In this document: in pieces, positions 27,914-38,790 of the stretch
Layout of the letters: every line of letters starts with the position of its first letter
Position numbering within the stretch: position 1 is the first letter of the stretch
DNA from: Roseibium aestuarii
Lineage (GTDB): Bacteria > Pseudomonadota > Alphaproteobacteria > Rhizobiales > Stappiaceae
Length of the DNA: 64,000 nt
Direction of reading: 5' to 3'
NCBI RefSeq assembly: GCF_008477545.1
Contig: NZ_VORA01000002.1
Coordinates: forward strand, 62,001-126,000
Notes under the pieces: model-generated
Seen by the model: only the letters and a program-made list of their open reading frames with translations
What the model was told of the DNA's origin: nothing
Databases searched by the model: none
Translations under genes and position numbers: made by a program

Positions 27914-28303
27914 TTAGACGCGGCGACGCTTACGCGGACGGCAACCGTTGTGCGGAATCGGCGTCACGTCGCGGATGGACGTGATCAGGAAACCGGCAGC
28001 CTGAAGGGCGCGCAGGGCAGATTCACGGCCCGAGCCCGGACCACGAACTTCAACTTCCAGGGTGCGCATGCCGTGTTCCGCTGCCTTCTTGCCCGCGTCT
28101 TCCGCAGCGACCTGAGCCGCGTACGGGGTGGACTTGCGGGAGCCCTTGAAGCCCAGAGCACCAGCGGAAGACCAGGAGATGGTGTTCCCCTGAGCGTCGG
28201 TGATGGTGATCATGGTGTTGTTGAACGTGGAGTTCACATGAGCCACGCCGGAAGAGATGTTCTTCCGCTCGCGGCGACGCACGCGCGTCGTGTCCTTAGC
28301 CAT
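27914..28303 (-). CDS. rpsK: 30S ribosomal protein S11
   Basis: A 129-residue S11 with the conserved core [18 protein letters not shown] and the C-terminal [18 protein letters not shown], which reaches the mRNA path near the E site. It lies between rpsM (67 bases upstream) and rpoA (89 bases downstream) in the alpha group. Confidence 0.97.
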   Translation of the reverse strand: MAKDTTRVRRRERKNISSGVAHVNSTFNNTMITITDAQGNTISWSSAGALGFKGSRKSTPYAAQVAAEDAGKKAAEHGMRTLEVEVRGPGSGRESALRALQAAGFLITSIRDVTPIPHNGCRPRKRRRV

Positions 28304-28370
28304 TCTATATTCCTTGTCTTGATCTCGTCACTGCCGTAACACCGGCAGCTCCACCGCCAATCGGCAGGGC

Positions 28371-28739
28371 TTACTTCTTCTTGCCTGCGATCGGCTTGGC
28401 CGGACCCTTGCGGGTACGGGCGTTCGTGTGCGTCCGCTGACCGCGGACCGGCAGGCCGCGGCGGTGACGCAGGCCACGGTAGCAGCCCAGGTCCATCAGA
28501 CGCTTGATGTTCATTGCGGTTTCACGGCGCAGGTCGCCTTCGACGAGGTAGTCGGCGTCGATCGCTTCACGGATCGCCAGGACTTCTGCGTCGGACAGCT
28601 GGTTGACGCGGCGAGCCGGCTCAATGTTCACCTTTTCGATGATTTCCTGAGCGAACTTCGGGCCGATGCCGTGAATGTACTGAAGCGCGATCACAACGCG
28701 CTTGTTGGTCGGAATGTTAACGCCAGCAATACGTGCCAC
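28371..28739 (-). CDS. rpsM: 30S ribosomal protein S13
   Basis: A 122-residue S13 starting at a GTG with GGAG upstream. [25 protein letters not shown] and the basic C-terminal tail [24 protein letters not shown] are typical; the tail contacts the P-site tRNA. It is the first gene after the 269-base adk–rpsM gap, so an internal promoter may drive it. Confidence 0.97.
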   Translation of the reverse strand: MARIAGVNIPTNKRVVIALQYIHGIGPKFAQEIIEKVNIEPARRVNQLSDAEVLAIREAIDADYLVEGDLRRETAMNIKRLMDLGCYRGLRHRRGLPVRGQRTHTNARTRKGPAKPIAGKKK

Positions 28740-28941
28740 GTTGCATCTCCATGTTTGCGCGAAGACCCCTCCTCGGAGACAGCCCTGCGCGGGTTCTTGT
28801 TATCCCCTCGCGTCCGGTGGAGCCCGGCCCTTGCGAGGCATTTATGCGGCCCTCCCCCGCAGGGTGAAAGGCCGAAGCCGAAGCCGGTGACCCGACCCCG
28901 ATGCTGTGGCGCGAATCGGCGAACCGTTCCGCAGCACAGAA

Positions 28942-28974
28942 GGTGCCGTTCCGGAAAGTCTCCGGTACGGCACC
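28942..28974 (-). other. Long hairpin between adk and rpsM
   Basis: A 14-base imperfect stem (28942-28955 with 28961-28974, one internal mismatch) around a five-base loop, 35 bases behind the adk stop. Only a weak U-rich tail follows on the minus strand (CUUCUGUG). The rest of the 269-base gap shows no gene, and in particular no rpmJ (L36). A poor promoter-like pair (TTTCAC-N17-CATAAA, minus strand, near 28844-28872) lies between hairpin and rpsM. Confidence 0.5.
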
Positions 28975-29008
28975 AAACTTTGCAGATTGAGCGCGCTCTT
29001 TAGCGCCC

Positions 29009-29605
29009 TCAGACCTTCTCGTCAAGGTTCGTCAGGACGGATTCGATATCCGCGCTGACCTGGTCGATGGACTGCATGCCATCGACCACGCTGAGAAGAC
29101 CTGCCTTCTCGTAGTAGGGAATGACCACGGCGGTGTCCCGGTTGTAGGCTTCGAGCCGACCCTTGAACACTTCCGGATCATCATCCTTGCGCACCGGCTG
29201 ACCGCTGGCGGCCGCATCCGCGGCCCGCTTCATGATGCGATCGACGAGCTTGGTCTGGTCGACCCGCAGCTCGATCACCGCATCGAGGGCGAGACCGCCC
29301 TCCTGCAGCATCTCGGCGAGGGCGTCGGCCTGAGCCACCGTCCGCGGGAACCCGTCGAGGATGAAGCCCTTGCGGGCATCCGCCTCGGCGATCCGTTCAC
29401 GGATGATGCCAACCACGACGTCATCGGGCACGAGCTTGCCGCCATCGACCAGTTCCTTGGCCGCCAGACCCACAGGGGTCCCTGCGGCCATGGCTGCGCG
29501 AAGCATGTCACCGGTAGAGAGCTGGGGGATTCCGTATTTCTCGACAAGCCGTGCGGCCTGCGTCCCCTTCCCCGCCCCCGGCGGTCCTACCAGAATAAGC
29601 CTCAT
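29009..29605 (-). CDS. adk: Adenylate kinase (short-LID form)
   Basis: A 198-residue adenylate kinase with the P-loop [11 protein letters not shown] (residues 7-17), the AMP-site STGDMLRAA, the [10 protein letters not shown] segment and the Arg-rich catalytic region. It lacks the ~27-residue LID insertion of the 214-residue E. coli type, so it is the short form usual in this bacterial class. It interconverts ATP+AMP and 2 ADP. Its ATG overlaps the secY stop (ATGA at 29602-29605). Confidence 0.97.
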   Translation of the reverse strand: MRLILVGPPGAGKGTQAARLVEKYGIPQLSTGDMLRAAMAAGTPVGLAAKELVDGGKLVPDDVVVGIIRERIAEADARKGFILDGFPRTVAQADALAEMLQEGGLALDAVIELRVDQTKLVDRIMKRAADAAASGQPVRKDDDPEVFKGRLEAYNRDTAVVIPYYEKAGLLSVVDGMQSIDQVSADIESVLTNLDEKV

Positions 29606-30936
29606 CGACGTTTCCCCCTCAGTTTTGCCTTCTTGACCAGACCCTCATACTGATGTGCGAGCAGATGGCCCTGGATCTGGGATACAGTATCCATGGTCAC
29701 GCTGACGACAATCAACAGCGAAGTTCCACCGAAATAGAACGGAACGCCCGTCGCCGAAATGAGGAATTCGGGTAATAGACAAACGAGGGTGATGTAGACG
29801 GCCCCGACGATCGTGATGCGCGTCAGCACGTAGTCGATGTACTGCGCGGTCCGCTCGCCCGGACGATAGCCCGGAATGAAGCCCCCATGCCGCTTCAGAT
29901 TATCCGCCGTCTCGGTCGGATTGAACACGATGGCGGTATAGAAGAAGCAGAAGAAGATGATCATCGCCGCATAGGCGAGCATGTACAGAGGCTGTCCATG
30001 ACCGAGCAGTGCAGTGATCGTGGCGACCCACTCGTTGGTGGCCGCATCGGCGGAGAAGCCCGCGATGGTGGCCGGAACAAGCAGGAGCGACGAGGCGAAG
30101 ATCGGCGGGATCACACCGGCGGTGTTCAGCTTGAGCGGTAGGAACGAGGTGTTGCCCTCGAACATGCGGTTGCCCTGCTGACGCTTCGGATACTGGATCA
30201 GAAGCCGGCGCTGCGCCCGCTCCATGAACACGATCAGCGCAATCACCAGAACCGCCAGCACGATGATGCCGATGATGATCCAGGTGGAAAGCGCCCCCTG
30301 ACGACCCAGCTCCAGGGTGGAGACGATGGCCGTCGGAAGACCGGCGACAATGCCGGCGAAGATGATCAGGGAGATGCCGTTGCCGATGCCGCGCGAGGTG
30401 ATCTGCTCACCCAGCCACATCAGGAACATGGTGCCACCCAGCAGGGTCAGAACCGTGCTTGCCCGGAAGAACCAGCCCGGATCCATCACCACGTTGGACG
30501 CCCCTTCGAGACTCACGGCAATGCCATAGGCCTGGAACGCGGCGAGAATCACGGTGCCGTACCGGGTGTACTGGTTGATCACCTTGCGGCCCTGCTCCCC
30601 GTCCTTCTTCAGCTGCTCGAGAGACGGCACGACGGTCGTCATGAGCTGCATGATGATGGAGGCGGAGATGTAGGGCATGATGCCCAGGGCGAAGATCGCC
30701 ATACGCTCGACAGCGCCGCCGGCAAACATGTTGAACATGCCGATGATGCCGGACTGCGCCTGCTGGAAGGCTTGTGCGAAGGCAGCGGGGTTGATTCCGG
30801 GAATCGGAATGTAAGTCCCCAGTCGATAAACCAAAAGCGCCCCCAGCGTGAACCAGATGCGCTTTTTGAGTTCGTCAGCCTTGGCGAAAGCTGAAAAATT
30901 GAGATTAGACGCCAGTTGCTCGGCGGCGGATGCCAT
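29602..30936 (-). CDS. secY: Protein translocase channel subunit SecY
   Basis: A 444-residue channel with ten predicted membrane helices, from [22 protein letters not shown] (helix 1) and [25 protein letters not shown] (plug/helix 2) to the C-terminal [16 protein letters not shown]. The loop 8/9 [26 protein letters not shown], where SecA and ribosomes dock, is intact. Partner secE is in the other operon (57779-57976). Follows rplO by 47 bases; coupled to adk. Confidence 0.97.
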   Translation of the reverse strand: MASAAEQLASNLNFSAFAKADELKKRIWFTLGALLVYRLGTYIPIPGINPAAFAQAFQQAQSGIIGMFNMFAGGAVERMAIFALGIMPYISASIIMQLMTTVVPSLEQLKKDGEQGRKVINQYTRYGTVILAAFQAYGIAVSLEGASNVVMDPGWFFRASTVLTLLGGTMFLMWLGEQITSRGIGNGISLIIFAGIVAGLPTAIVSTLELGRQGALSTWIIIGIIVLAVLVIALIVFMERAQRRLLIQYPKRQQGNRMFEGNTSFLPLKLNTAGVIPPIFASSLLLVPATIAGFSADAATNEWVATITALLGHGQPLYMLAYAAMIIFFCFFYTAIVFNPTETADNLKRHGGFIPGYRPGERTAQYIDYVLTRITIVGAVYITLVCLLPEFLISATGVPFYFGGTSLLIVVSVTMDTVSQIQGHLLAHQYEGLVKKAKLRGKRR

Positions 30937-30983
30937 GCCCTACTCCGGAAATTTAAACGGAATAAATGGGAAAGCCCAGGCCG

Positions 30984-31451
30984 TTAGGCCTGAGCTCCCT
31001 TAACAACAACCTTGCCGCCAGCCTTTTCGACTGCTTCTACGGCAGTCTTGGAGGCACCGGCAATCTCGAAGGAGACAGCGACCTTGAGTTCGCCGTCGGC
31101 GACCAGACGGACGCCATCCTTCACGCGCTTGACAACGCCGGCAGCCTTCAGCGCCTCGACCGTCACGGTCTCGGAAGCGTTGAGCTTGCCCGCATCAATT
31201 GCGGTCTGAACGCGTGCCAGGGATACAGTGTTGTAATCCTTGGCGAAGATGTTGGTGAAACCACGCTTCGGCAGCCGGCGATGCAGCGGCATCTGACCGC
31301 CTTCAAAGCCCTTGATGGCCACGCCGGAACGGGACTTCTGACCCTTGACGCCACGACCACCGGTCTTGCCCTTGCCAGAGCCGATGCCACGGCCAACGCG
31401 CGTGCGGGACTTGACCGCACCTTCGTTGTCATGAAGTTCGTTGAGCTTCAT
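30984..31451 (-). CDS. rplO: 50S ribosomal protein L15
   Basis: A 155-residue L15 beginning [34 protein letters not shown] with the Gly/Arg/Lys-rich arm that threads into 23S rRNA, then [19 protein letters not shown]. Placed between rpmD (21 bases upstream) and secY, the classical spc order. Confidence 0.97.
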   Translation of the reverse strand: MKLNELHDNEGAVKSRTRVGRGIGSGKGKTGGRGVKGQKSRSGVAIKGFEGGQMPLHRRLPKRGFTNIFAKDYNTVSLARVQTAIDAGKLNASETVTVEALKAAGVVKRVKDGVRLVADGELKVAVSFEIAGASKTAVEAVEKAGGKVVVKGAQA

Positions 31452-31472
31452 CTTGAGTACTCCCGCCTCGTC

Positions 31473-31670
31473 TTATGCGTTGTCGTCGACGACGCGGACG
31501 AGATGCTGGACCTTGTTGATCATGCCGCGCACTTCAGGAGTATCCTTCAGCGTCGAGCGGCGGTGCATCTTGTTCAGACCCAGGCCGATGAGCGTAGCGC
31601 GCTGGTCCTGCGGACGGCGTGCCGGGCTACCGATCTGTTCGACCGTCACGGTCTTTTCGGTGTTCGCCAT
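31473..31670 (-). CDS. rpmD: 50S ribosomal protein L30
   Basis: A 65-residue L30, the family's normal size, with [30 protein letters not shown] (the conserved turn near residues 20-35). It begins with a short MANTEKT tail. Sits between rpsE (41 bases upstream) and rplO. Confidence 0.96.
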   Translation of the reverse strand: MANTEKTVTVEQIGSPARRPQDQRATLIGLGLNKMHRRSTLKDTPEVRGMINKVQHLVRVVDDNA

Positions 31671-31711
31671 GGAACTAACCCTCGTTCAATTGGGCAGCGG
31701 AGCCGCCGAGA

Positions 31712-32275
31712 TCAAGCCTCGGCGGCGGCCGGAGCCGCATCTTCGTTGTCACGACGGCGCGACTGGAGCACCGACACCTTCAGGCCACGACGGGCCGCGA
31801 CGGAGCGCGGGCTGTCTTCACGGGCCAGAGCGTCGAAAGTCGCACGCACCATGTTGTACGGGTTGGAAGAACCGAGGGACTTCGCAACAACGTCCTGAAC
31901 GCCCAGGGTTTCGAACACTGCACGCATCGGACCACCCGCGATGATACCGGTACCGGCCGGAGCCGCACGCAGGATCACCTTGCCAGCGCCGTGACGGCCT
32001 TCCACGTCGTGGTGGAGGGTCCGGCCTTCGCGCAGCGGCACGCGGATCATCGTCCGCTTGGCAGCTTCAGTTGCCTTGCGGATGGCTTCCGGCACTTCAC
32101 GAGCCTTGCCGTGGCCGAAGCCGACGCGGCCCTTCTGATCGCCCACAACCACCAGAGCGGCGAAGCCGAAACGACGGCCACCCTTGACCACCTTGGCAAC
32201 GCGGTTGATGTGAACGAGCTTGTCGACGAATTCGCTGTCGCGCTCTTCGCGCTCGCGATTTTCCTGTCTCGCCAT
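31712..32275 (-). CDS. rpsE: 30S ribosomal protein S5
   Basis: A 187-residue S5 with the double-stranded RNA-binding domain [22 protein letters not shown] and the C-terminal [28 protein letters not shown], both involved in decoding fidelity. A Glu/Arg-rich N-terminus and an Ala/Asp-rich C-terminal tail extend it beyond the 166 residues of E. coli S5. Spectinomycin-site residues around VKGGRR look wild type. Confidence 0.97.
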   Translation of the reverse strand: MARQENREREERDSEFVDKLVHINRVAKVVKGGRRFGFAALVVVGDQKGRVGFGHGKAREVPEAIRKATEAAKRTMIRVPLREGRTLHHDVEGRHGAGKVILRAAPAGTGIIAGGPMRAVFETLGVQDVVAKSLGSSNPYNMVRATFDALAREDSPRSVAARRGLKVSVLQSRRRDNEDAAPAAAEA

Positions 32276-32313
32276 TTTAAATATCCGTTCTTAAGAGCGC
32301 CTACGAGCGCTGG

Positions 32314-32676
32314 TCAGAATTCAAGTCCACCGTCGCGGGCAGCATCGGCGAGCGCCTTGATGCGCCCATGATACTGATACCCACCACGGTCGAACACGAC
32401 CTGCTTGATGCCAGCGGCCAGAGCGCGCTCGGCGACAAGCTTACCGACGGCTGCGGCAGCAGCGGTGTCGGCGCCCGTTTTCAGGCTGCCCTTGAGGTCT
32501 TGCTCGATGGTCGACGCGGAAACCAGGGTGTGGCCCTGGGCATCGTCGATGATCTGAGCGTAGATCTGCTTGGACGAGCGGAACACAGAAAGACGCGGAC
32601 GACCGTTCGCGACCTTCTTGAGGGAACGGCGCACGCGATCGCGGCGGCGTTCGAAAGCAATCTTGCTATTCGCCAT
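32314..32676 (-). CDS. rplR: 50S ribosomal protein L18
   Basis: A 120-residue 5S rRNA-binding protein: [31 protein letters not shown] and C-terminal [20 protein letters not shown] are typical. Twelve bases behind rplF and 38 before rpsE. Confidence 0.97.
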   Translation of the reverse strand: MANSKIAFERRRDRVRRSLKKVANGRPRLSVFRSSKQIYAQIIDDAQGHTLVSASTIEQDLKGSLKTGADTAAAAAVGKLVAERALAAGIKQVVFDRGGYQYHGRIKALADAARDGGLEF

Positions 32677-32688
32677 GATCCAGGTCCG

Positions 32689-33222
32689 TTACTTCTTCTT
32701 GCCTTCTTTGCGGACGATGAATTCGCCAGCATGACGCACACCCTTGCCCTTATAGGGCTCCGGCGGACGGAATTCGCGGATTTCTGCCGCAACCTGACCG
32801 ACAACTTGCTTGTCGATCCCCGAGATCAGGATCTCGGTCGGCTTCGGGCACTTGATGTCGATGCCAGCCGGAATCGGATAGACGACATCATGGGAGAAAC
32901 CCAGCGCAAGCTGAAGGTTGGAACCCTGAACCTGTGCACGATAACCAACACCGGTGATTTCCAGCTTCTTTTCGAAGCCGGCATTCACGCCGGTGATGAT
33001 GTTCTGGACCATCGTACGGCTCATGCCCCACATGGAGCGTGCCGTCTTCGAGGTGCCACGGGGATCGATCTTGATCCCATCTTCCGTCATTTCGGCCAGC
33101 ACGTAGGTATTGAGCACGAAGGAGAGTTCCCCCTTCGGGCCCTTAACCGAAACCGTCTGACCGTTGATCGTTGCCGTTACCCCGCTCGGCACGGGGACTG
33201 GCTTTTTGCCAATACGAGACAT
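32689..33222 (-). CDS. rplF: 50S ribosomal protein L6
   Basis: A 177-residue L6 of two similar domains, [16 protein letters not shown] at the start and [24 protein letters not shown] at the end, the latter near the sarcin-ricin loop and the GTPase centre. Twelve bases before rplR. Confidence 0.97.
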   Translation of the reverse strand: MSRIGKKPVPVPSGVTATINGQTVSVKGPKGELSFVLNTYVLAEMTEDGIKIDPRGTSKTARSMWGMSRTMVQNIITGVNAGFEKKLEITGVGYRAQVQGSNLQLALGFSHDVVYPIPAGIDIKCPKPTEILISGIDKQVVGQVAAEIREFRPPEPYKGKGVRHAGEFIVRKEGKKK

Positions 33223-33269
33223 CGAACCAACCTTAGTCGTGTTTCATTCCAGTGAGGCCTGAAGCCGCG

Positions 33270-33668
33270 TCAGAAGACGCGGCACAGAACCTCACCACCA
33301 ACGTTTTCTTCCCGCGCCTGGTGGTCGCTCATGACGCCGCGCGGAGTCGACAGAATCGACACGCCCAGGCCATTGGACACATGCGGGATATTCTTCACCG
33401 AAGAGTACACCCGGCGGCCCGGCTTCGACACGCGTTCAATCGTGCGGATGACCGGCTCGCCGTCAAAGTACTTCAGCTCGATCTCCAACTCGGACTTGCC
33501 GCCCTCGTATTCGACCGTGGTGAAGCCACGGATGTACCCTTCTTTGGCGAGCACTTCAAGCACGTGTTCGCGCAATTTGGATTTAGGTGAAGTCACCTTG
33601 CCCTTACGACGCATCTGCGCATTGCGGATGCGGGTGAGCATATCCCCCAACGGATCAGAAATTGCCAT
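33270..33668 (-). CDS. rpsH: 30S ribosomal protein S8
   Basis: A 132-residue S8 with [18 protein letters not shown] and C-terminal [33 protein letters not shown]. In E. coli S8 represses its own operon by binding an RNA near rplE; I did not recognise such a site here. Twelve bases after rpsN. Confidence 0.97.
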   Translation of the reverse strand: MAISDPLGDMLTRIRNAQMRRKGKVTSPKSKLREHVLEVLAKEGYIRGFTTVEYEGGKSELEIELKYFDGEPVIRTIERVSKPGRRVYSSVKNIPHVSNGLGVSILSTPRGVMSDHQAREENVGGEVLCRVF

Positions 33669-33680
33669 CGGAGTATCTCC

Positions 33681-33986
33681 TTACCAGCTGGACTTGACCA
33701 GGCCCGGGATCTTGCCCAGCGAGCCAAGTTCACGAAGTGCGATACGCGACATCTTGAGCTTGCGGTAGAAACCGCGCGGACGACCCGTCACTTCGCACCG
33801 GTTACGAATCCGGTTCGGAGCGGAGTTCCGCGGCAGCTTTGCCAGCTCCAGGCGTGCGTTGAACTGCTCTTCGGGGCTCAGGTTCGGATCCTTCGCCATT
33901 GCCTTCAGGGCAGCGCGCTTCTCAGCGTACTTCTTAACGAGCTTCCTACGACGCTCGTTCTTCTCGACCGCGCTCTTCTTCGCCAT
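33681..33986 (-). CDS. rpsN: 30S ribosomal protein S14 (zinc-free type)
   Basis: A 101-residue S14 with C-terminal [20 protein letters not shown] and one cysteine only, so it is the long, zinc-independent form that does not need a zinc-responsive paralogue. Start [20 protein letters not shown] at 33986. Confidence 0.97.
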   Translation of the reverse strand: MAKKSAVEKNERRRKLVKKYAEKRAALKAMAKDPNLSPEEQFNARLELAKLPRNSAPNRIRNRCEVTGRPRGFYRKLKMSRIALRELGSLGKIPGLVKSSW

Positions 33987-34018
33987 CGTCGTTCCTCGTT
34001 CCTTTCCCGTATCTCAGC

Positions 34019-34573
34019 TTATTTGCTGAACGGGAAGTTGAACGCGCGCAGCAGTTCGCGCGCCTCGTCATCGGTCGGTGCGGTGGTGCAGACGATGATG
34101 TCCATACCCCAGATCTGGTCGACCTTGTCGTATTCGATTTCCGGGAACACGATATGTTCCTTGATGCCCATGGCGTAGTTGCCACGGCCGTCGAAGGACT
34201 TCGCGCTGACACCGCGGAAGTCACGCACGCGCGGCAGCGCGATGGTGATCAGGCGGTCCAGGAATTCGTACATCTGGTGGCGGCGCAGGGTCACCTTTGC
34301 ACCAAGCGGCATGCCTTCGCGCACCTTGAAGGTAGCGATGGACTTCTTGGCCTTGGTGATGACCGGCTTCTGACCGGCAATGGCTGCCAGGTCGTCTGCG
34401 GCGATGCGAGCCTTCTTGGAGTCGGCAACTGCTTCACCGACGCCGATGTTCAGGACGATCTTTTCCAGGCCCGGAACCATCATCGGGTTCGAGTACTGGA
34501 ACTTTTCCTGAAGCTGCTTGCGCACGACGTTTTCGTAGTGCGACTTCAGGCGCGGGACGTAGGTCTCAGCCAT
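34019..34573 (-). CDS. rplE: 50S ribosomal protein L5
   Basis: A 184-residue 5S rRNA-binding protein with [20 protein letters not shown] and [20 protein letters not shown]. Its start lies within the end of rplX (8-base overlap, 34566-34573), showing translational coupling. Confidence 0.97.
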   Translation of the reverse strand: MAETYVPRLKSHYENVVRKQLQEKFQYSNPMMVPGLEKIVLNIGVGEAVADSKKARIAADDLAAIAGQKPVITKAKKSIATFKVREGMPLGAKVTLRRHQMYEFLDRLITIALPRVRDFRGVSAKSFDGRGNYAMGIKEHIVFPEIEYDKVDQIWGMDIIVCTTAPTDDEARELLRAFNFPFSK

Positions 34574-34883
34574 CGATCAGGTCTCCCGAACGCTTGGCCA
34601 CGCGGACCTTCGTACCATCTTCCTGCACCTTGAAGCCGACGCGGGTTGCCTTGCCGTCCTTCGGATCGGCGATGGCAACGTTGGACAGCTGGATCGGGCT
34701 TTCCTTGGCCACGATACCGGCTTCCTGGGTCTGGGTCTGCTTCTGGTGGCGGCGAACAACGTTCACGCCACGCACAAGTGCCTTGTTTTCGGACGGCAGG
34801 ACCTGCAGGACTTCACCAGTCTTGCCCTTGTCACGGCCGGTCAGCACGACGACAGTGTCGCCCTTCTTAATTTTCGCAGCCAT
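34566..34883 (-). CDS. rplX: 50S ribosomal protein L24
   Basis: A 105-residue L24 with the KOW motif [24 protein letters not shown] at residues 4-27 and [14 protein letters not shown]. An assembly-initiator protein of the large subunit. It overlaps rplE by 8 bases and shares TGATG with the rplN stop. Confidence 0.97.
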   Translation of the reverse strand: MAAKIKKGDTVVVLTGRDKGKTGEVLQVLPSENKALVRGVNVVRRHQKQTQTQEAGIVAKESPIQLSNVAIADPKDGKATRVGFKVQEDGTKVRVAKRSGDLIDG

Positions 34884-35251
34884 CAGAGCACCTCCGGCGC
34901 CAGCGAAATGATCTTCATGTGGTTCTTTGCGCGAAGTTCGCGCGGGACCGGGCCGAAGATACGGGTTCCGACCGGTTCCTTGTTGTTGTTGACCAGCACG
35001 GCCGCATTGCGGTCGAACCGGATCACGCTGCCATCGGGACGGCGGATATCCTTCGCCGTGCGCACGACGACTGCCTTCATCACGTCGCCCTTCTTGACGC
35101 GGCCCCGCGGGATAGCCTCTTTGACGGAGACGACGATGATGTCGCCAACCTGGGCATACTTACGCTTGGAGCCGCCGAGCACTTTGATGCACATGACACG
35201 ACGTGCGCCGGAATTATCGGCGACGTCGAGGTTTGTTTGCATCTGAATCAT
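34883..35251 (-). CDS. rplN: 50S ribosomal protein L14
   Basis: A 122-residue L14, [27 protein letters not shown], the usual length. First gene of the spc group; 73 bases separate it from rpsQ, the largest gap in this stretch and the place of the classical S10/spc operon border. The stop overlaps the rplX start. Confidence 0.97.
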   Translation of the reverse strand: MIQMQTNLDVADNSGARRVMCIKVLGGSKRKYAQVGDIIVVSVKEAIPRGRVKKGDVMKAVVVRTAKDIRRPDGSVIRFDRNAAVLVNNNKEPVGTRIFGPVPRELRAKNHMKIISLAPEVL

Positions 35252-35324
35252 GACTGGCTGCCTTGTTCTTTAATCGGCGCACCGGCAACGGGCGCCTGAT
35301 GATGCTTCTTAACGAGGCTCGTGG

Positions 35325-35555
35325 TCACTCAGCGACCACGGTCCAACGCTTGTTCTTGGAGATCGGCGCACACTCTTCAATCTGAACAATGTCGCCGACC
35401 TGGCACTTGTTTTCCGCGTCGTGCGCCCGGTACTTCTTGGTCCGGCGCACGGTCTTCTTGAGCAGCGGGTGAGTGAAGCGACGCTCCACGTTCACCGTCA
35501 CCGTCTTGTCATTCGCGTTGCTGACCACGGTGCCCTGCAGAATACGCTTCGGCAT
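35325..35555 (-). CDS. rpsQ: 30S ribosomal protein S17
   Basis: A 76-residue S17 with [38 protein letters not shown], an OB-fold binder of 16S rRNA. Last gene of the S10 group, ten bases behind rpmC. Confidence 0.97.
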   Translation of the reverse strand: MPKRILQGTVVSNANDKTVTVNVERRFTHPLLKKTVRRTKKYRAHDAENKCQVGDIVQIEECAPISKNKRWTVVAE

Positions 35556-35565
35556 GGGTCTCTCC

Positions 35566-35763
35566 TTACGCGTTCGCCACGCGCTTTTCGCGCATGATCG
35601 TCTGGATGCGAGCGATGTCGCGGCGGATCTGCCGGACGCGCCCAGTGTTCTCGAGCTGACCCGTTGCCTTCTGGAAGCGCAGGTTGAACTGCTCCTTCTT
35701 GAGGGCTTCGAGCTCCGTGCGGAGCTCGTCGAGGGTCTTTGCTCTCACGTCAGTAGCCTTCAT
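35566..35763 (-). CDS. rpmC: 50S ribosomal protein L29
   Basis: A 65-residue helical L29, [42 protein letters not shown], near the tunnel exit and the docking place of trigger factor and SRP. 21 bases after rplP. Confidence 0.97.
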   Translation of the reverse strand: MKATDVRAKTLDELRTELEALKKEQFNLRFQKATGQLENTGRVRQIRRDIARIQTIMREKRVANA

Positions 35764-35784
35764 GGCTTTTTCTCCTCGACTGCC

Positions 35785-36198
35785 TTATTCCGCAATTCGC
35801 TGAACGAACCGGCACTTGATCGGCAGTTTGGCAGCTGCCAGGCGCATTGCTTCACGAGCAACATCTTCCGGCACGCCATCGATTTCGAACATCACCCGGC
35901 CCGGCTTGACGCGGCAAGCCCAGTAGTCGGGGGAACCCTTACCTTTACCCATTCGGACTTCGGCCGGCTTCGAAGAAACCGGAAGGTCCGGGAAGATACG
36001 GATCCAGACACGGCCCGCACGCTTCATGTGACGGGTCATGGCACGACGGGCAGCTTCGATCTGACGAGCGGTAACCCGCTCCGGCTCCATTGCCTTCAGA
36101 CCATAGGCGCCGAAGTTGAGGTCAGTACCCCCCTTGGCAGCGCCGTGAATGCGGCCCTTGTGCTGCTTGCGGAACTTAGTTCGCTTCGGTTGCAGCAT
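35785..36198 (-). CDS. rplP: 50S ribosomal protein L16
   Basis: A 137-residue L16 opening [19 protein letters not shown], with [27 protein letters not shown] and the arginine-containing loop close to the peptidyl transferase centre ([12 protein letters not shown]). Sits between rpsC (45 bases upstream) and rpmC. Confidence 0.97.
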   Translation of the reverse strand: MLQPKRTKFRKQHKGRIHGAAKGGTDLNFGAYGLKAMEPERVTARQIEAARRAMTRHMKRAGRVWIRIFPDLPVSSKPAEVRMGKGKGSPDYWACRVKPGRVMFEIDGVPEDVAREAMRLAAAKLPIKCRFVQRIAE

Positions 36199-36243
36199 CG
36201 TTTTCTCTCGTCCTTCGTGTTACGCGAGCAGCAGGCAGCCTAA

Positions 36244-36972
36244 TCAGGCTGCGCGCTCACGGCCCCGATCCCGGCGTCCGCCGCGATCACCCTGGTTAGA
36301 ATCCGAGCCAGACAGCGCACGGCGCTCAGACGCCATCGGGTCGTGCTCGAGGATTTCACCCTTGAAGATCCAGACCTTCACGCCACACACGCCATAAGCG
36401 GTGTGAGCGGAAGCGACGCCGTAGTCGATGTCTGCACGCAGGGTGTGCAGCGGCACGCGGCCTTCGCGGTACCATTCCACGCGAGCGATTTCCGCTCCGC
36501 CCAGACGACCACCGCAGGTGATCTTGATGCCCTGGGCGCCCAGACGCATGGCCGACTGAACGGCACGCTTCATGGCGCGACGGAAGGCCACACGGCGTTC
36601 CAGCTGCTGCGCGATCGAGGCGGCCACCAGGGTCGCGTCGATTTCCGGCTTGCGCACTTCAACGATGTTGATGTGCACTTCCGAGTTGGTGATCTCGCCG
36701 ATCTTCTTGCGAAGACGCTCAATGTCCGCACCCTTCTTGCCGATGACCACACCCGGACGACCGGAGTGGATGGTCACGCGGCACTTCTTGTGCGGGCGTT
36801 CGATGACGACCTTGGCGACGGCGGCCTGCTTGAGTTCTTCAAGCAGGTATTCGCGGATGCGGAAGTCTTCATGAAGAAGAGTGCCGTACTCGCCCTTGTT
36901 GGCGTACCAGCGGGAATCCCAGGTCCGGTTGATCCCGAGGCGCATGCCGATCGGGTTGACTTTATGTCCCAT
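36244..36972 (-). CDS. rpsC: 30S ribosomal protein S3
   Basis: A 242-residue S3 with the KH domain ([20 protein letters not shown]) and the mRNA-entry helicase arginines in [19 protein letters not shown]. The Arg/Gly/Asp-rich tail ([17 protein letters not shown]) extends past the E. coli end. Its ATG overlaps the rplV stop. Confidence 0.97.
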   Translation of the reverse strand: MGHKVNPIGMRLGINRTWDSRWYANKGEYGTLLHEDFRIREYLLEELKQAAVAKVVIERPHKKCRVTIHSGRPGVVIGKKGADIERLRKKIGEITNSEVHINIVEVRKPEIDATLVAASIAQQLERRVAFRRAMKRAVQSAMRLGAQGIKITCGGRLGGAEIARVEWYREGRVPLHTLRADIDYGVASAHTAYGVCGVKVWIFKGEILEHDPMASERRALSGSDSNQGDRGGRRDRGRERAA

Positions 36973-37352
36973 CAGGCAGTCTCCTCGACTTCACGCACAA
37001 CGATGGTCAGGTTCGAGAACGGCTTCTCGATGCGGCCGACACGACCACGAGCCCGCGGCTGGAACCGCTTGATCACGAACGCCTTACCGACATGAGCTTC
37101 GGCAACCACCAGGTTGTCGATGTCCAGGTCGTGGTTGTTTTCCGCATTTGCAATCGCGGACATCAGGGTCTTCTTGACGTCCTGTGCGATACGCTTGCGG
37201 GAGAAGGTCAGGTCCGCAAGTGCGGTGCCGACCTTCTTGCCGCGGATAGCAGCCGCAACGAGATTCAGCTTGCGCGGGGAAACGCGCAGCATGCGGGTCA
37301 TTGCCCGGGCCTCGTTGTCAGCGAGCGTCCGCTCACGCTTCGGCTTGCCCAT
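36972..37352 (-). CDS. rplV: 50S ribosomal protein L22
   Basis: A 126-residue L22. The start is alphaproteobacterial ([39 protein letters not shown]), and the tunnel-lining beta hairpin near [20 protein letters not shown] looks wild type at the macrolide constriction. Two bases separate it from rpsS. Confidence 0.97.
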   Translation of the reverse strand: MGKPKRERTLADNEARAMTRMLRVSPRKLNLVAAAIRGKKVGTALADLTFSRKRIAQDVKKTLMSAIANAENNHDLDIDNLVVAEAHVGKAFVIKRFQPRARGRVGRIEKPFSNLTIVVREVEETA

Positions 37353-37354
37353 CG

Positions 37355-37633
37355 TTACTTCCTCTTCGCCTTCTTGTCGGCGCCGTGTCCGTAGTAGGTC
37401 CGGGTCGGCGAGAACTCGCCGAACTTGTGACCAATCATTTCTTCAGACACCAGCACCGGTACGTGCTTCTGGCCGTTGTAAACGCCGAAGGTGAGACCGA
37501 CGAACTGCGGGAGGATCGTCGAGCGGCGGCTCCAGGTCTTGATGACCTCGTTCCGGCCGGACTCACGTACCTTGTCCGCTTTGTTCAGCAGATACCCGTC
37601 GACAAACGGACCTTTCCAGATCGAACGTGCCAC
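37355..37633 (-). CDS. rpsS: 30S ribosomal protein S19
   Basis: A 92-residue S19, [21 protein letters not shown], with [22 protein letters not shown] and C-terminal [21 protein letters not shown], which pairs with S13 at the head of the small subunit. Twelve bases after rplB. Confidence 0.97.
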   Translation of the reverse strand: MARSIWKGPFVDGYLLNKADKVRESGRNEVIKTWSRRSTILPQFVGLTFGVYNGQKHVPVLVSEEMIGHKFGEFSPTRTYYGHGADKKAKRK

Positions 37634-37645
37634 GATCCTTGCCCT

Positions 37646-38479
37646 TTACTTCTTACGCGCGTGGCGGCTGCGGACAATGTACTTATCCGTAGACTTGTTG
37701 CTGCGCGTCTTCTTGCCCTTGGTCGGCTTACCCCAAGGGGTAACCGGATGACGACCACCGGAGGTCCGGCCTTCACCACCGCCGTGCGGGTGGTCGACCG
37801 GGTTCATGGCGACACCGCGGGTGTGCGGGCGAATGCCCAGCCAGCGAGAACGACCGGCCTTGCCGAGGTTCACGTTGCCATGGTCCGGGTTGGACACGGC
37901 ACCGATGGAGGCCATGCAGGTCCCCAGAACCTTCCGCTGTTCACCGGACATCAGGCGCAGGACGGTGTAGCCCTGGTCGCGACCGACGATCTGAACGAAA
38001 GCACCGGCGGAACGGGCGATCTGGCCACCCTTGCCCGGCTTCAGTTCGATATTGTGCACGATGGTGCCGACCGGAATGGAGGCCAGCGGCATCGCGTTGC
38101 CCGGCTTCACGTCCACTGCCTGACCGGCAATGACAGTGTCGCCAACGGCGAGGCGCTGCGGCGCCAGGATGTAGCTCAGTTCGCCATCTTCATAGCGGAT
38201 CAGAGCAATGAATGCGGTCCGGTTCGGATCGTATTCAAGACGTTCGACCGTGGCCGGAACGTCGAACTTGCGACGCTTGAAGTCCACCAGACGGTAGGAG
38301 CGCTTGTGGCCACCACCGCGGTTCGGGGACGTCAGACGACCGAGGTTGTTACGACCACCGGTCTTGGACAGGCCTTCGGTCAGGGTCTTGACCGGCTTGC
38401 CCTTCCAGAGGTCGGAACGATCGACCTGGACGAGCTGGCGCCGGCCAGGAGACGTCGGGTTAAAAGTCTTAAGTGCCAT
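37646..38479 (-). CDS. rplB: 50S ribosomal protein L2
   Basis: A 277-residue L2 with the conserved peptidyl-transferase-side segment [35 protein letters not shown], including the histidine long considered important for subunit joining. The start [17 protein letters not shown] is normal. 17 bases after rplW. Confidence 0.98.
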   Translation of the reverse strand: MALKTFNPTSPGRRQLVQVDRSDLWKGKPVKTLTEGLSKTGGRNNLGRLTSPNRGGGHKRSYRLVDFKRRKFDVPATVERLEYDPNRTAFIALIRYEDGELSYILAPQRLAVGDTVIAGQAVDVKPGNAMPLASIPVGTIVHNIELKPGKGGQIARSAGAFVQIVGRDQGYTVLRLMSGEQRKVLGTCMASIGAVSNPDHGNVNLGKAGRSRWLGIRPHTRGVAMNPVDHPHGGGEGRTSGGRHPVTPWGKPTKGKKTRSNKSTDKYIVRSRHARKK

Positions 38480-38496
38480 ATCTCTGTCCCCGTCCC

Positions 38497-38790
38497 TTAG
38501 AGCCCGGTGCTCACGTCGATGGCGTGACCTTCAGCGAGCGTGATGACGGCCTTCTTGAAATCGGACTGGCGACCGATACGACCCTTGAACCGCTTCACCT
38601 TGCCCTTGCGGACCAGAGTGTTGACGGCGGTCACCTTCACACCGAACAGCGCCTCGACGGCAGCCTTGATTTCGGGCTTGGTGGCGTCGTTGGCGACCTT
38701 GAAAACGACCTTGTTCTGTTCAGAAGCAAGGGTCGCCTTTTCGGTGATCACCGGGCCGACGATCTTGTCGTAATGAGGAAGATTGCTCAT
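38497..38790 (-). CDS. rplW: 50S ribosomal protein L23
   Basis: A 97-residue L23, [40 protein letters not shown], at the tunnel exit where trigger factor and SRP bind. Its ATG overlaps the rplD stop by four bases (ATGA at 38787-38790). Confidence 0.97.
   Translation of the reverse strand: MSNLPHYDKIVGPVITEKATLASEQNKVVFKVANDATKPEIKAAVEALFGVKVTAVNTLVRKGKVKRFKGRIGRQSDFKKAVITLAEGHAIDVSTGL

Noticed and set aside
28740..29008. rpmJ (L36) or infA hidden in the adk–rpsM gap
   Set aside because: No short basic Cys-containing frame like L36 and no IF-1-like frame is present on the minus strand.
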